NCBI RefSeq assembly: GCF_000626635.1
Contig: NZ_CP007451.1
Location: 2,861,501-2,925,500 of the forward strand
DNA from: Draconibacterium orientale
GTDB taxonomy: Bacteria; Bacteroidota; Bacteroidia; Bacteroidales; Prolixibacteraceae
DNA: 64,000 nucleotides
Reading direction: 5' to 3'
The translations under genes and the position numbers were made by a program. This document shows, one piece after another, positions 46,025 to 56,594 of this stretch. The notes under the pieces are model-generated. The model was given only the letters and a program-made list of their open reading frames with translations. It was not told where the DNA came from and made no database searches. Position 1 is the first letter of the stretch. Each line of letters opens with the position of its first letter.

Positions 46025-46105
46025 ATAATGTCTTTCTCGCAGATGGCGCTTACGTTAAACAATTCGTTTCAGCGAAATTTGCGAGTAACTTTTAAGAAAA
46101 CAGAA

Positions 46106-47593
46106 ATGGCAGACTACATAAAAATAAATCCAACCGACAATGTGATCATCGCCCTAAAGGATTTTTCGGCAGGTGAAACTATTGAGGTTGACGGACAGAA
46201 ACTGACGATTGTTGGTGATGTTCCGAAAGGCCACAAAATTGCACTTACTGCAATTGCCGAAAACGAGGATATTATTAAATATGGTGCGCCGATTGGTCAT
46301 GCTACACAAGACATCGAAGCCGGAGAATACATACATGTTCAGAATCTGAGAACAAACCTTTCGGGTACCATCAATTATTCGTTCGATCAGAAATTGAATG
46401 AACTGGCCGTTGCTGAACGAGAGCTCACATTCGAGGGCTACAAACGTAGCAATGGCAAGGTGGGAATCCGTAACGAGCTGTGGATTGTGCCAACCGTTGG
46501 TTGTGTAAACGGACAGGCGCAGCAGATCATCGATTTGTTTAAGCAGGAAGTAAATCCTACCGATATTGATGCGGTAGAAGTATTTAAACACAGCTATGGT
46601 TGCTCGCAGTTGGGCGACGACCATGTAAATACCCAAAAAGCATTGGCTGATGTGATCAATCACCCGAATGCCGGTGGTGTTTTTGTGATGGGTTTGGGTT
46701 GCGAAAATAACCAGATCGATCACCTAAAAAAATTCATTGGCGATTACGACGAAAGCCGGGTGCGCTTTTTAGCATCGCAGGATGTTGAAGATGAGGTTGA
46801 AACCGGACTGGAGATTTTGAAAGAGATCTATGACGTGATGCACACTGACCAACGCGAAGCTGTTCCGTTATCGGAGTTGAATATCGGATTAAAATGTGGT
46901 GGCTCGGATGGTTTTTCAGGAATTACTGCCAATCCGCTGGTGGGTGCTTTCTCCGATTTTTTGGTGGCGCAGGGCGGAACAACAATTCTTACCGAAGTGC
47001 CCGAAATGTTTGGTGCTGAAACCTTGCTGATGGAGCGTGCTGAAAACAAAGAAGTGTTTGATAAAACGGTGAGCCTGATCAACGATTTTAAGGCTTATTA
47101 CCTGCAACATAATTTGCCGGTGTACGAAAATCCGTCGCCGGGAAATAAAAAAGGAGGAATTTCTACCCTCGAAGACAAATCGCTGGGGTGCACGCAAAAA
47201 GGCGGAACTGCAACGGTAGTTGACGTGTTGAAATATGCCGAGCCTTTAAAAACAAAAGGTTTGAATTTATTGTCGGCACCGGGAAATGATTTGGTGGCTG
47301 CATCGGCACTGGGTTTTAGCGGTTGCCAGATGGTATTGTTTACAACAGGGCGCGGAACGCCGTTTGGCAGTTTTGTACCCACCATGAAAATTTCTACCAA
47401 TTCCGATTTATTCAACAAAAAGAAAAACTGGATAGATTTTAACGCCGGCACTTTGCTCGAGGGCAAAACCATGGACGAGCTTTTGGAAGATTTTGTTCAG
47501 TTTATCATTGAAGTTGCCAGTGGCAAAAAGTTAAACCACGAAAAAACCGGGTTTAAAGAAATTGCCATTTTTAAAACAGGCGTAACACTTTAG
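46106..47593 (+). CDS. uxaA: Altronate dehydratase
   Basis: Dehydrates D-altronate to 2-keto-3-deoxygluconate; iron-dependent. 495 aa from ATG 46106 (MADYIKINPTDNVIIAL). An upstream in-frame start at 46028 would add an atypical 26 residues and is rejected. It has an N-terminal SAF domain (about 1-95) and the UxaA catalytic part: GYKRSNGKVGIRNELWIVPTVGC, FKHSYGCSQLGDDH, LGCENNQ, GLKCGGSDGFSG, FTTGRGTPFGS. The gene starts 82 bp after uxaB stops. Confidence 0.95.
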   Translation: MADYIKINPTDNVIIALKDFSAGETIEVDGQKLTIVGDVPKGHKIALTAIAENEDIIKYGAPIGHATQDIEAGEYIHVQNLRTNLSGTINYSFDQKLNELAVAERELTFEGYKRSNGKVGIRNELWIVPTVGCVNGQAQQIIDLFKQEVNPTDIDAVEVFKHSYGCSQLGDDHVNTQKALADVINHPNAGGVFVMGLGCENNQIDHLKKFIGDYDESRVRFLASQDVEDEVETGLEILKEIYDVMHTDQREAVPLSELNIGLKCGGSDGFSGITANPLVGAFSDFLVAQGGTTILTEVPEMFGAETLLMERAENKEVFDKTVSLINDFKAYYLQHNLPVYENPSPGNKKGGISTLEDKSLGCTQKGGTATVVDVLKYAEPLKTKGLNLLSAPGNDLVAASALGFSGCQMVLFTTGRGTPFGSFVPTMKISTNSDLFNKKKNWIDFNAGTLLEGKTMDELLEDFVQFIIEVASGKKLNHEKTGFKEIAIFKTGVTL

Positions 47594-47688
47594 CTACCAT
47601 AATTGAGAAGTATTATTTTTAGTCCCTGCAGCCATTGATTGTGGGGATTTTTATTCAGTGAAACCCAAATAACAGGAGAGAAACGAAC

Positions 47689-47746
47689 TATAATTTGATG
47701 GTCGAGCGAATCCCGATAGCGGAGCGTATCGGGATAAATCAAATTA
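47689..47746. repeat. Nested palindrome carrying the fourth TCCCGAT element
   Basis: Outer arms tataatttgat (47689-47699) and atcaaattata-like (47738-47748) enclose inner arms tcccgata (47711-47718) and tatcggga (47727-47734). The structure is intergenic, after uxaA and before the convergent FAD oxidoreductase. Confidence 0.8.
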
Positions 47747-47809
47747 TACTCCGACGCTTTTTCTTAACTAAATTACTATTGATACCTCGTTCGCTTGCTA
47801 AGAGGTAGT

Positions 47810-49477
47810 TCATTCAATTTCCTGATGTTCCAGCACCTGTCCCGCAGCTTCAAGTTTTGTTTTTATTTCCTCATACTGAAGTTGATGTATCGGGGTTTCT
47901 TCTTCCAATGCCATTCCCGCTAAAAGGGCTGCACTTTGCCCAAGTATCATAAAAACCGGCTCCATCCGTATCGATCCAAAAGCAATGTGCGAACTCGAAA
48001 CAGTCACCGGAACCAGTAAGTTTTTACATTCTTCCTGTTTTGGAAGTATCGATCCCAGTGCAATTTGATAAGGCTGATGCGGGTGAACACCAATGTCGCC
48101 TTCGTTTTGTACAAAACCTTCGGGTGTAATGAATCGTTGAGTATTGTGCGAGTCCATAGTGTATGACCCCATCCCAATAGAGTAGGGAACCTGCGATTTT
48201 CCCAGCACCTCATTTTCGGTCATTACAAATTCGCCAATCATACGTCGGGCTTCGCGCACATAAATCTGGTGAGGCCAGTTTCCGTTATCGGTGAATTCAT
48301 CTTTTGCCAGGCCCCATTGTTGCATTTCAGTTTGTATTTCGGCAGGAATTCGCGGATCGGTTGCATAAAAATAGAGCAATCCTTTCTGGTAGTTTTCGTG
48401 TTCGCGAATAATCTCGGCCCGGCGCTCGTAAGTAGCTTCCGGATAGTCGTAGTTCATGCCAATATTATCGAAACTAAATGGCCCGTGGTTGTTTACATCG
48501 GTTTTGTGGTTCGGAATCGGATCGAATTTATTAAATGTTTCGCGCCATCCGTGGTTTAACACCCTAACCAGCAGTTCGTATTGTGCGGGATCGTAATTTT
48601 CAGGCTGCTCGATAGGAACACGGTTATCCGGAACTTTTGTTAGGCACATTCTGAAACAATAGGCCTGGATACGTTCATCGCCATCTCCTTTTTTCCCCGG
48701 ATCGTCGGTTGAAATACGGGGCAAAACGCCACTCGCCGGATCACCGGGCACAACATAAGGACTAATATTCATACTGCCAAAATGATGCCCGTGATGAAGT
48801 ACGCCTGTTTGTATGCCATTCCATTGTTCGTTATACACTTCATTGGCTTCGCGGCCAACATGGTAATTTATCCCCGCTGCAGCCATTAAATCACCTTCGT
48901 AGGTGGCATCGATAAATAGTTTTGCCTTGTACGTTTCGCCGTTCAACATGGTAATGAAAACGATTTTGCCGTTTTGTTTTTCCACGCCATTTTCACGGTC
49001 GAGCCAGCGATCTCTGAAAACACTGATGTTGTTCTCGCTGATAAAATCCTCGAAAACCTGCTCGGCCACATGAGGTTCAAAAATCCACATGGTGCGTTTG
49101 TCGCCGTCAATTGCCGGTGTGCCTTGCCCTGTATTGCCATATTCTTCGCGCTTTTCCCAAAGCCAGGCTTCCTCGGTTTGGTAATGCGAATACACGCGCT
49201 GGTAAAATCCCCGTGCCAGTCCGCCAATCACACTTTTATTTCCGGTGTCGGTAAAACCAAGTCCGCCCGATGTTAGTCCTCCAGGATGTTTATCAGGGCA
49301 AACAATTACAACCGATTTATTCATTTTTGCCAATTGAACAGCAGCTGTTACTGCCGCCGAGGTGCCACCGTATATTACAACATCGGCATTTGTTAGGGAA
49401 ACCTCTTGTTTGTTTTGGCAACTAAAAAACAAAAATATAAAGCTTGCGAAAAAGGTGACGAGACGTTTAGTTTTCAT
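47810..49477 (-). CDS. Exported FAD-dependent oxidoreductase (FAD_oxidored family), lipoprotein
   Basis: 555 aa. N-terminal signal ending in lipobox FLFFSC (Cys about residue 20), so probably anchored to a membrane, facing the periplasm or outside. The FAD Rossmann motif is ADVVIYGGTSAAVTAAVQLAK, with GGLTSGGLGFTDTGN and FIDATYEGDLMAAAG. The family is frequent in polysaccharide-utilisation regions and includes enzymes acting on sugars. Its neighbour uxaBA suggests a link with uronic-acid metabolism (inference). Monocistronic, convergent with uxaA. Confidence 0.8.
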   Translation of the reverse strand: MKTKRLVTFFASFIFLFFSCQNKQEVSLTNADVVIYGGTSAAVTAAVQLAKMNKSVVIVCPDKHPGGLTSGGLGFTDTGNKSVIGGLARGFYQRVYSHYQTEEAWLWEKREEYGNTGQGTPAIDGDKRTMWIFEPHVAEQVFEDFISENNISVFRDRWLDRENGVEKQNGKIVFITMLNGETYKAKLFIDATYEGDLMAAAGINYHVGREANEVYNEQWNGIQTGVLHHGHHFGSMNISPYVVPGDPASGVLPRISTDDPGKKGDGDERIQAYCFRMCLTKVPDNRVPIEQPENYDPAQYELLVRVLNHGWRETFNKFDPIPNHKTDVNNHGPFSFDNIGMNYDYPEATYERRAEIIREHENYQKGLLYFYATDPRIPAEIQTEMQQWGLAKDEFTDNGNWPHQIYVREARRMIGEFVMTENEVLGKSQVPYSIGMGSYTMDSHNTQRFITPEGFVQNEGDIGVHPHQPYQIALGSILPKQEECKNLLVPVTVSSSHIAFGSIRMEPVFMILGQSAALLAGMALEEETPIHQLQYEEIKTKLEAAGQVLEHQEIE

Positions 49478-49687
49478 TGTTAATTAGGTTTAGTTTAAAG
49501 CAGCAAACGGATGTAAATTTTTAATCTTTGGTAATACAATCCGTTTTACAGGTTGAATTTAAGTTTTGATTTTGAGGGAACAAAATGTTTAGAATAAAAT
49601 ATGAAATAGTCTGAATTTCAGATGTTAAAAAATATTCAACCTGTTGTCAAATACATAAGCTAAAATTCCTCATCTCGTTTAGAAATT

Positions 49688-49695
49688 TATCTTTG
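49688..49695 (+). promoter_or_regulatory. Putative -7 promoter element of hppA
   Basis: TATCTTTG matches TAnnTTTG; about 110 bp before the start codon. Confidence 0.4.
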
Positions 49696-49804
49696 TCTAT
49701 TGCAAAATCTTTTTTTTGTAAAACTGAACTTGAAACCGAAGGAAAAACAATTTTCAAATTAATACTAAACCGTAGCCAAAAGCTACACTAAAATTTATCA
49801 ATTT

Positions 49805-52132
49805 ATGAGCAGTATTTTTATCATAGTGCCAATTGCCTCTGTTTTGGCATTGGTATTTGCCTGGTTTTTCTTCAAATCAATGATGAAGAATTCAGAAGGT
49901 ACTGACCGCATGAAAGAAATTGCACAATACGTTCGCGAAGGTGCAATGGCTTATCTGAAAAGACAGTACAAGGTTGTAGGAATTGTTTTTGTAATACTCT
50001 TTATCCTACTAACAATTATGGCATATTTTGGTGTTCAAAACCCATTTGTGCCCATCGCATTTCTTACTGGAGGATTTTTCTCCGGCCTTTGCGGATTTTT
50101 AGGAATGAAAACGGCAACATTTGCTTCAGCGCGTACAGCACACGGAGCATCTAAATCGTTGAACAAAGGTTTACAGGTTGCTTTCCGAAGCGGCGCAGTG
50201 ATGGGGTTAATCGTTGTGGGATTTGCATTGTTAGATATTGCAGCCTGGTACTTTTTTCTAAGTGAAGTTGTATTTACGCCCGAGCACATGGCGAATGGTG
50301 CTGAATTCTTAGGGCTTCATTTTGTTCACGGAAGTGCAGATTACGTAACTAATGGTGTAATCAACGATGCAGGCCAACGAGTAAAATTAATTGAGATAAC
50401 AGTTACCATGTTAACCTTTGGTATGGGTGCTTCTACACAAGCATTATTTGCTCGTGTTGGTGGCGGTATTTATACCAAAGCTGCTGATGTAGGTGCTGAC
50501 CTTGTAGGCAAAGTGGAAGCCGGTATTCCGGAAGACGATCCGCGTAACCCTGCAACTATTGCCGATAACGTTGGTGATAATGTTGGTGACGTTGCCGGTA
50601 TGGGAGCCGACCTTTACGAATCATACGCAGGCTCTATTTTGGCAACCGCTGCTCTTGGTGCCGCTCTTCCTGTAGTAGTTCTTTCTGATACAGGTATCGA
50701 TCCTGTTAAAGCTGTTACAGCTCCTATGATTGTTGCTGCCATTGGAATTATTCTTTCCATCGTTGGAATCTTCATGGTTCGGACCAAAGAATCTGCGACA
50801 CAGAAAAATTTATTAAATGCGCTATTAATTGGTACTGGAGGAAGTTCAGTATTGATTCTTATCGCAATGGCCGGAATGGCTTACCTTGGTTGGGTAACCT
50901 GGGGTGTTTTCTGGGCTGTTATTATTGGATTGGCTGCCGGTGTTATCATTGGTCAGGCTACTGAATATTTTACTTCTGATGAATATAAACCTACAAAAGG
51001 TATTGCTGAGCAAGCGCAACAAGGACCTGCAACTACTATTATTGACGGTTTAGCTGTTGGTATGTACTCAACCTGGATTCCGGTTGTAACCATTGTACTT
51101 GGTATTATGGGGTCTTTCTGGGCTGCAGGTGGTGCAGAACACTTTGCTATGGGTGTTTACGGAATTGGTTTTGCTGCAGTAGGTATGCTATCTACACTGG
51201 GAATTACATTGGCTACCGATGCATTCGGACCTATTGCTGATAACGCAGGTGGTAACGCCGAAATGGCTGAACTTCCACCGGAAGTGCGCGAAAGAACAGA
51301 TGCGTTGGATATGCTCGGAAACACTACGGCCGCAACCGGTAAAGGATTTGCAATTGGTTCTGCCGCTTTAACAGCAATGGCGCTTATTTCTGCCTATATG
51401 GAAGAAATCAGATTGTGGTTTGGAAAAATAGCAACAGCCGGTGAAGGATTTGTTACCAAAGGATCATATATCTTTTATAATGATATTGCTCCGGCAGCAC
51501 AGGATGGAATGCAGGCCATTAAGATTTCAACTGCTTCTGTAAAAGATTTTACGGCTGCTTACGACGTTACTCTTTTTAATCCCCTGTTTTTAGGTGGTCT
51601 ATTCTTAGGTTCAATGATGGCATTTTTGTTTAGTGCGATGACGATGAAAGCTGTTGGTCGCGCAGCGGGTGCAATGGTTGATGAAGTTCGCCGCCAGTTC
51701 CGCGACATTAAGGGAATCCTTGAAGGAACAGCTACTCCTGAATATGCCAAATGTGTTGAAATTTCAACAAAAGGTGCACAGAAAGAAATGTTGGTGCCTT
51801 CATTGGTAGCAATTATAGTTCCTGTTATTGTTGGAGCAACAATGGGGGTTGCCGGTGTTATTGGTCTGTTGGCTGGTGGTTTAACTGCCGGTTTTACATT
51901 AGCCGTGTTTATGAATAATGCAGGTGGTGCCTGGGATAACGCTAAAAAGTACATCGAAAAAGGAAACTACGGTGGAAAAGGAAGTGAAGCGCACCACGCC
52001 GGTGTTGTTGGCGATACGGTTGGCGATCCTTTCAAAGATACTTCAGGTCCTTCGTTGAATATTTTGATTAAACTGATGACTATGGTATCGGTGGTAATGG
52101 CCGGTTTAACTGTAACATTGAGTTTGCTTTAA
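49805..52132 (+). CDS. hppA: Membrane-bound ion-translocating pyrophosphatase (K+-dependent type)
   Basis: Integral membrane pump coupling PPi hydrolysis to H+ and/or Na+ export. 775 aa, about 16 hydrophobic segments. Substrate-binding [39 protein letters not shown] and [21 protein letters not shown] are intact. [11 protein letters not shown] has Ala-Ala-Thr-Gly at the K+-dependence site rather than the Lys of K+-independent enzymes, so it is the K+-dependent type. Whether it pumps Na+, H+ or both needs alignment of the gate Glu residues. Monocistronic, own terminator. Confidence 0.94.
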   Translation: MSSIFIIVPIASVLALVFAWFFFKSMMKNSEGTDRMKEIAQYVREGAMAYLKRQYKVVGIVFVILFILLTIMAYFGVQNPFVPIAFLTGGFFSGLCGFLGMKTATFASARTAHGASKSLNKGLQVAFRSGAVMGLIVVGFALLDIAAWYFFLSEVVFTPEHMANGAEFLGLHFVHGSADYVTNGVINDAGQRVKLIEITVTMLTFGMGASTQALFARVGGGIYTKAADVGADLVGKVEAGIPEDDPRNPATIADNVGDNVGDVAGMGADLYESYAGSILATAALGAALPVVVLSDTGIDPVKAVTAPMIVAAIGIILSIVGIFMVRTKESATQKNLLNALLIGTGGSSVLILIAMAGMAYLGWVTWGVFWAVIIGLAAGVIIGQATEYFTSDEYKPTKGIAEQAQQGPATTIIDGLAVGMYSTWIPVVTIVLGIMGSFWAAGGAEHFAMGVYGIGFAAVGMLSTLGITLATDAFGPIADNAGGNAEMAELPPEVRERTDALDMLGNTTAATGKGFAIGSAALTAMALISAYMEEIRLWFGKIATAGEGFVTKGSYIFYNDIAPAAQDGMQAIKISTASVKDFTAAYDVTLFNPLFLGGLFLGSMMAFLFSAMTMKAVGRAAGAMVDEVRRQFRDIKGILEGTATPEYAKCVEISTKGAQKEMLVPSLVAIIVPVIVGATMGVAGVIGLLAGGLTAGFTLAVFMNNAGGAWDNAKKYIEKGNYGGKGSEAHHAGVVGDTVGDPFKDTSGPSLNILIKLMTMVSVVMAGLTVTLSLL

Positions 52133-52188
52133 AATACTCACTCCTCTAAAGGGAAAGGAATACCATAAAGGGATATTTTACTATAAGG

Positions 52189-52220
52189 AAACCATCTGTC
52201 GGTAGGCAGGTGGTTTTTTT
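52189..52220 (+). terminator. Intrinsic terminator of hppA
   Basis: aaaccatctg (52189-52198) pairs with caggtggttt (52207-52216), one G-T, followed by T's. Confidence 0.8.
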
Positions 52221-52584
52221 GTGTTTTGATTGGTTTGGAACGCAGACAACGCAGATTGTAGCTGAGCCTTTTCAGCTTGTGGAAGATGGAAAAATTTTAA
52301 ATTGTTGCTATTGTGAAATTGTAAGTTTTTATCTTAAAGTCCCGCCCCCTAAAGGCTGTAATTCACAAGTGTCAGTAAAAAATCTCAGAAATCAGGTTTG
52401 CAATTCGGTAATTTTTCAGTTTAACAATTAATTTCAATCTCCATCAATTTTCTCATCCTCGCAGAGCTCATCGTCTTATTCCCTTTATCGCACATAAACA
52501 AAATTTAACTTCGTAATTGAACAAATTATTTGTAAATTCAGTTACACTTAAAAAACGTAAATTCTAATCATTAAAAATACTACC
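52221..52584. other. Non-coding region before the dihydroorotate-dehydrogenase-like gene
   Basis: About 360 bp; no credible ORF or recognised element besides AT-rich promoter-like DNA. Confidence 0.5.
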
Positions 52585-53598
52585 ATGGCAAATCTTACCA
52601 CAACTTATATGGGTGTAGAGCTAAAAAATCCACTCATACTGGGAGCAAGTAACTTAGTATCGAAACCCGAAGTAATTAAACAAATTGAAGAAGCCGGAAT
52701 TGGGGCGATTGTGTATCGTTCGCTTTTCGAGGAACAAATTCAGCTGGAGAGTCTGCAAATGGACGAATTGCTCAGCGAATATGAAGAACGTAACGCAGAG
52801 ATGACCGATCTTTTTCCGGGCTTAAAACATGCCGGGCCAAAAGAGCATTTATACAATGTGGAGAAACTGGTTAAAAGTGTTGATGTTCCTGTATTTGCCA
52901 GTTTAAACGCTATTTACGAACCAACCTGGGTTGAATATGCACAGGAGCTGGAGAAAACCGGTGTGGCAGGTTTGGAAATAAACCTTTATGCAGTGCCGGG
53001 TTATTTTGAAGTTACCGGCGAATCGATTGAAGACAAGCAGGTACAAATTGTAAAAGCCATTAAGCAAGTGGTTAAGATACCTGTAAGTGTAAAAATGAGT
53101 TTGTTTTACACCAATCCGTTGAACTTTATTAAAAAGGTTGATGAGGCCGGTGCCGATGGCTACGTGCTGTTTAACCGTTTTTTCCAACCTGAAATAGATA
53201 TTGAAAAAGAAGAATATTTCTATCCCTGGGAATTAAGCAATCCAAAAGACCACATGGTCGGTTTACGTTATGCAGGTTTGTTGTATGGCAATGTGGAGGG
53301 AAGTGTTTGTATTAGTCGTGGTATTTACGATGCCAACGATGTAATTAAAATGCTGCTTGCCGGAGCCGATGTGGTTCAGATGGTAAGCACCATTTACCGT
53401 AATTCGCCATCAGTAGTTTCTGATATACTTATGGACATTAATAAGTGGATGGATGATAAAGGATACAAATCGCTTGATGATTTCAGAGGAAAACTGTCGC
53501 GTAAAAGCATGAAAGACCCGTTTGCATATCAGCGGGCACAATATGTTGATATACTTACGAAATCGGAGGATATTTTCAAAAAATATCCGATGGTTTAA
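52585..53598 (+). CDS. Dihydroorotate dehydrogenase-like TIM-barrel flavoprotein
   Basis: 337 aa; the widespread Bacteroidota 'dihydroorotate dehydrogenase-like' family, an FMN barrel related to PyrD. Starts MANLTTTYMGVELKNPLILGASN (class I PyrD-like N-terminus MxLxTxxxGxxLxNP). GIPVSVKM-like VVKIPVSVKMS and GADGYVLFNRFF follow, then AGADVVQMVSTIY near the C-terminus. I do not see the usual PyrD catalytic Cys/Ser-containing loop, so it may not make orotate; role unknown. Cytosolic. Shares a bidirectional terminator with pmbA. Confidence 0.82.
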   Translation: MANLTTTYMGVELKNPLILGASNLVSKPEVIKQIEEAGIGAIVYRSLFEEQIQLESLQMDELLSEYEERNAEMTDLFPGLKHAGPKEHLYNVEKLVKSVDVPVFASLNAIYEPTWVEYAQELEKTGVAGLEINLYAVPGYFEVTGESIEDKQVQIVKAIKQVVKIPVSVKMSLFYTNPLNFIKKVDEAGADGYVLFNRFFQPEIDIEKEEYFYPWELSNPKDHMVGLRYAGLLYGNVEGSVCISRGIYDANDVIKMLLAGADVVQMVSTIYRNSPSVVSDILMDINKWMDDKGYKSLDDFRGKLSRKSMKDPFAYQRAQYVDILTKSEDIFKKYPMV

Positions 53599-53616
53599 CA
53601 GGGTAATTTTTCGTAG

Positions 53617-53659
53617 CATAAAAAAACAGGAACCAAACGGCTCCTGTTTTTTATGCTAT
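53617..53659. terminator. Bidirectional terminator
   Basis: agcataaaaaaacagga (53617-53633) pairs with tcctgttttttatgct (53644-53659) with one bulged A. It serves the plus-strand dehydrogenase-like gene and the minus-strand pmbA gene (stop 53671). Confidence 0.85.
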
Positions 53660-53670
53660 TTATTTAATTT

Positions 53671-54990
53671 TTACAATCCACTAAAATCAACATCGTTGAA
53701 AAGAATCGATGGTGTTCGCCACGAAGAATCTTCGCGCACATCGTTGCCAATTTCGCCAATGTTGGCCCACAGGGTTTTCATGTTTCCGGTAATGTTCATT
53801 TCTGTAACCGGCTTCACAATCTCACCGTTCTCTACCAAAAATCCTTCAATACCATACGAGAAATCGCCGGTTGATCCGTTGCTGTTACCCCCGTTAAATC
53901 CGGTAACGAAAATACCTTTCTTAACCGATGCAATCAATGCGTCGAGGTCTTTATCGCCGGTTTCAAAAACAAGGTTGGTAGTTGCTCCGCTGTTCGGTTC
54001 CATTTCCAGTTTTTTACCGTAATAGGTGTCGATATAGTACCTTTTCAAAACGCCTTTTTCAAAAACCGTACGTTTTTTTGTGGCCATACCTTCGCCATCG
54101 AACAGGCGCGAACCACGGCCTCCGATTATAAACGGATCGTCGGTTAAGGTTAATTTATCAGAAGCTACTTTTTCGCCCAGTTTATCGATAAGGAATGAAT
54201 TTTTCTGCTGAATAGCTGATCCGTCGAGTGCATTAATCAACGGACTGAAAATACGGCTAACCACGCGGTTTTCAACGATCATTGGCATGGTTCCCGATTC
54301 AATCTTTTTCGCACCTATTTTATCCAGCGCACGTTTTAGTGCGATTGTTCCGGTGCCTCTTTTTTTCAGTTCGTTGTATTTTATCGCAGTTTCTCCCCAG
54401 CCAGATTCAGGGCGGCCATCGCCATCACCTTTCACCGAAACGTTGGTGTATATTCCAAAGTACGAGTTGGCGGTGTCGCCCTCGAAACCATTGCTGTTAA
54501 CCATTACCCGTTCGTTCAGTCCGTCGTAATAACTGCTGGATACCGATATAATGCGCTCGTTGCTTCCCAAAATTTCTTTCTCGGCAGCAAAAGCAAGCTT
54601 TATTTTTTCTTCCGGGTCAACGTTGCCAAAATTTTCGTCTAACGAACCCAAATCCGGGCCGTCGCCTTTGTAATACAATTCCGGATCGGGCAGTGTTCTG
54701 AATTCGTCTTCCGAAAGGTATTTTGTGCCTTCAATCGCTTCTTCAATAAACCGTGCCAGGTCTTCTTTATTTAAGCGGCTGGTAGAGTGCGATGAGTATT
54801 TTTTGTCGACAAACAAACGAATCGACAAGTTGCTTTGTAGCGCCTGTTCCAGTTTGTCAATTTTTTCTTCGCGCACTTCAACGCTGCTGCTTTGGTTGTT
54901 CGATATGTTTACGCTTACCTCCTGGGCTCCGTTCTCCAATGCATGATTCATCGCCCATTTTGCCAATGTATATTTTTCTTCTTTTGTCAT
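53671..54990 (-). CDS. pmbA: TldE/PmbA-type modulator of the TldD/E protease
   Basis: 439 aa, partner of TldD in a heterodimeric metalloprotease that trims unfolded peptides and processes microcin/toxin-like precursors in other bacteria. As usual for TldE it lacks the HExxxH metal motif. NSNGFEGDTANSYFG, GLNERVMVNS, FETGDKDLDALI and GFNGGNSNGSTGDFSYGIEG are typical. No signal peptide, so it is predicted cytosolic, which contrasts with the Tat-signal TldD just upstream (77 bp). Confidence 0.9.
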   Translation of the reverse strand: MTKEEKYTLAKWAMNHALENGAQEVSVNISNNQSSSVEVREEKIDKLEQALQSNLSIRLFVDKKYSSHSTSRLNKEDLARFIEEAIEGTKYLSEDEFRTLPDPELYYKGDGPDLGSLDENFGNVDPEEKIKLAFAAEKEILGSNERIISVSSSYYDGLNERVMVNSNGFEGDTANSYFGIYTNVSVKGDGDGRPESGWGETAIKYNELKKRGTGTIALKRALDKIGAKKIESGTMPMIVENRVVSRIFSPLINALDGSAIQQKNSFLIDKLGEKVASDKLTLTDDPFIIGGRGSRLFDGEGMATKKRTVFEKGVLKRYYIDTYYGKKLEMEPNSGATTNLVFETGDKDLDALIASVKKGIFVTGFNGGNSNGSTGDFSYGIEGFLVENGEIVKPVTEMNITGNMKTLWANIGEIGNDVREDSSWRTPSILFNDVDFSGL

Positions 54991-55067
54991 TTTTTTAGTT
55001 TTTAGTTGCTAGCTTATAGCCACAAGCATTTTACTTTGAACTTTAAACTCTAAACTTTGAACCGAGG

Positions 55068-56594
55068 TTATGCATTTGTTCCTCCAACGGTCATTTTTTT
55101 CACTAAAACAGTGGGCAGGCCAAGTGTTACCGGAACCGATTGTCCGTCTTTTCCACAGGTCCAGGTACCGCTGTCGTTTTTGTAGTCGTTGGCGGCCATT
55201 GAAATATCGGCTAAAGCCTGCGGCCCGTTACCCACAATATTTATGTCCTTGATTGGAGTGGTGAGTTTTCCGTTTTCGATAATGTAACCCGATTTTACAA
55301 AGAAGGTAAAGTCGCCGGCACCGATTTTAACTTCGCCGTTGCTGAAATTATCGACATAAACGCCGTAATCAACTGCTGCAAAAATTTCTTCGGTGGTGTG
55401 CGGACCATTTTCCATGTAGGTTGATCGCATACGCGGAAGCGGCATGTGGCGGAACGATTCGCGACGTCCGTTACCGGTTGGTTCAACACCATAATATTTG
55501 GCACTGATCCGGTCGTGAAGGTAGCTGTTCAGAATACCGTCTTTTACCAGGTAAGTTTTTTGTACGTCGTTTCCTTCGTCGTCGATGTTAATGGCGCCGC
55601 GGTCGTTTGGCAACGTTCCATCATCGATGATATTGATAAAGTTTTCAGCAACTTTTTTATTCAGTTTGTCGCTGAAAATAGAAGTTCCTTTTCTGTTGAA
55701 GTCGGCTTCAAAGGTATGGCCAATGGCTTCGTGAAGCAAAATTCCCGAACCTCCGGCGCCTAAAACAACGGGCATTTCTCCAGCTTTTGGTTTCCCGGCT
55801 TTAAACAGCAGATTGGTTTTTTCAACGGCTTCGTTGGCCAGTTCATCAACCAAATCATCAGTTAGCCATTCAAAGCCGCGGCGAACCGATCGTGCCGAAT
55901 AAGCATTTTCAATTTGCTCGCCATCCTGCATGATACAAACGGCATAAAAGCTGATCATGGGTCGGTAATCGTAGGTTAAGCGCCCTTCCGAGTTGTAAAA
56001 CATTACATAGCTGCTTTCGTCGCTCATTCCGGCATTCACTTTAATTACCTTATCGTCGAGGCTAAAAATTTTATCGTTTACTTTTTGTACAAAAGGCACT
56101 TTGTCTTTTACCGAAACATCTTCCCACTTTTTCGAAATTTTGTAGTAGTTGGCTGGAAGTTTCTCGTTGTAGTCGGCAGCAGTAAAGCTGGCACTGCTGT
56201 TGGCAATGTTGGCAGCCATTTTTGCTGCATTCAGCATATCGTCGAGCGCAATATTTTCGGAGTAGGCAAAACCGGTTTGGTCGCCTTTTAGCACACGAAT
56301 ACCAACTCCGAAATCGATGTTGGAGTAGGCGCGGTTTACTTTCCCGTCTTCAAGCGCCAGGCTGTTGGAAATTTTGTGTTCAAAAAATAAGTCGGCATAA
56401 TCGCCGCCTTTGCTCATGGCTGTTGCAATAACTTTTTGCAACATTTCGGTAGTCACTTCAAAATGATCTAAATAACTTTTCACGTCTGCTGAAATTTGTA
56501 CGTTTTGGCACGATTGCACAAAGGGAGGTAAAACCATACTTCCCGCTGCAAACATACCACTTGTTTTAATAAAATCACGTCTGTCAACTTTCAT
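55068..56594 (-). CDS. tldD: TldD-type metalloprotease with Tat signal peptide
   Basis: 508 aa from ATG 56594. N-terminal MKVDRRDFIKTSGMFAAGS is a twin-arginine signal (RRxFxK) with a hydrophobic core, so the protein is predicted to be exported folded. The zinc motif HEAIGHTFEAD (HExxxH) lies about residue 275; GNGRRESFRHMPLPRMRST and PTGNGRR-type substrate loops and GNGPQALADISM near the C-terminus are standard. An upstream in-frame ATG at 56642 is possible but would bury the twin arginines. The partner gene pmbA is downstream. An export signal on TldD is not typical of E. coli. Confidence 0.9.
   Translation of the reverse strand: MKVDRRDFIKTSGMFAAGSMVLPPFVQSCQNVQISADVKSYLDHFEVTTEMLQKVIATAMSKGGDYADLFFEHKISNSLALEDGKVNRAYSNIDFGVGIRVLKGDQTGFAYSENIALDDMLNAAKMAANIANSSASFTAADYNEKLPANYYKISKKWEDVSVKDKVPFVQKVNDKIFSLDDKVIKVNAGMSDESSYVMFYNSEGRLTYDYRPMISFYAVCIMQDGEQIENAYSARSVRRGFEWLTDDLVDELANEAVEKTNLLFKAGKPKAGEMPVVLGAGGSGILLHEAIGHTFEADFNRKGTSIFSDKLNKKVAENFINIIDDGTLPNDRGAINIDDEGNDVQKTYLVKDGILNSYLHDRISAKYYGVEPTGNGRRESFRHMPLPRMRSTYMENGPHTTEEIFAAVDYGVYVDNFSNGEVKIGAGDFTFFVKSGYIIENGKLTTPIKDINIVGNGPQALADISMAANDYKNDSGTWTCGKDGQSVPVTLGLPTVLVKKMTVGGTNA

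Noticed and set aside
46028-46105. Longer uxaA N-terminus
   Set aside because: The extra 26 residues do not match the family and the ATG at 46106 opens the SAF domain directly.
53522-54022. Plus-strand frame over the dehydrogenase-like and pmbA genes
   Set aside because: It crosses the bidirectional terminator and is antisense to pmbA.
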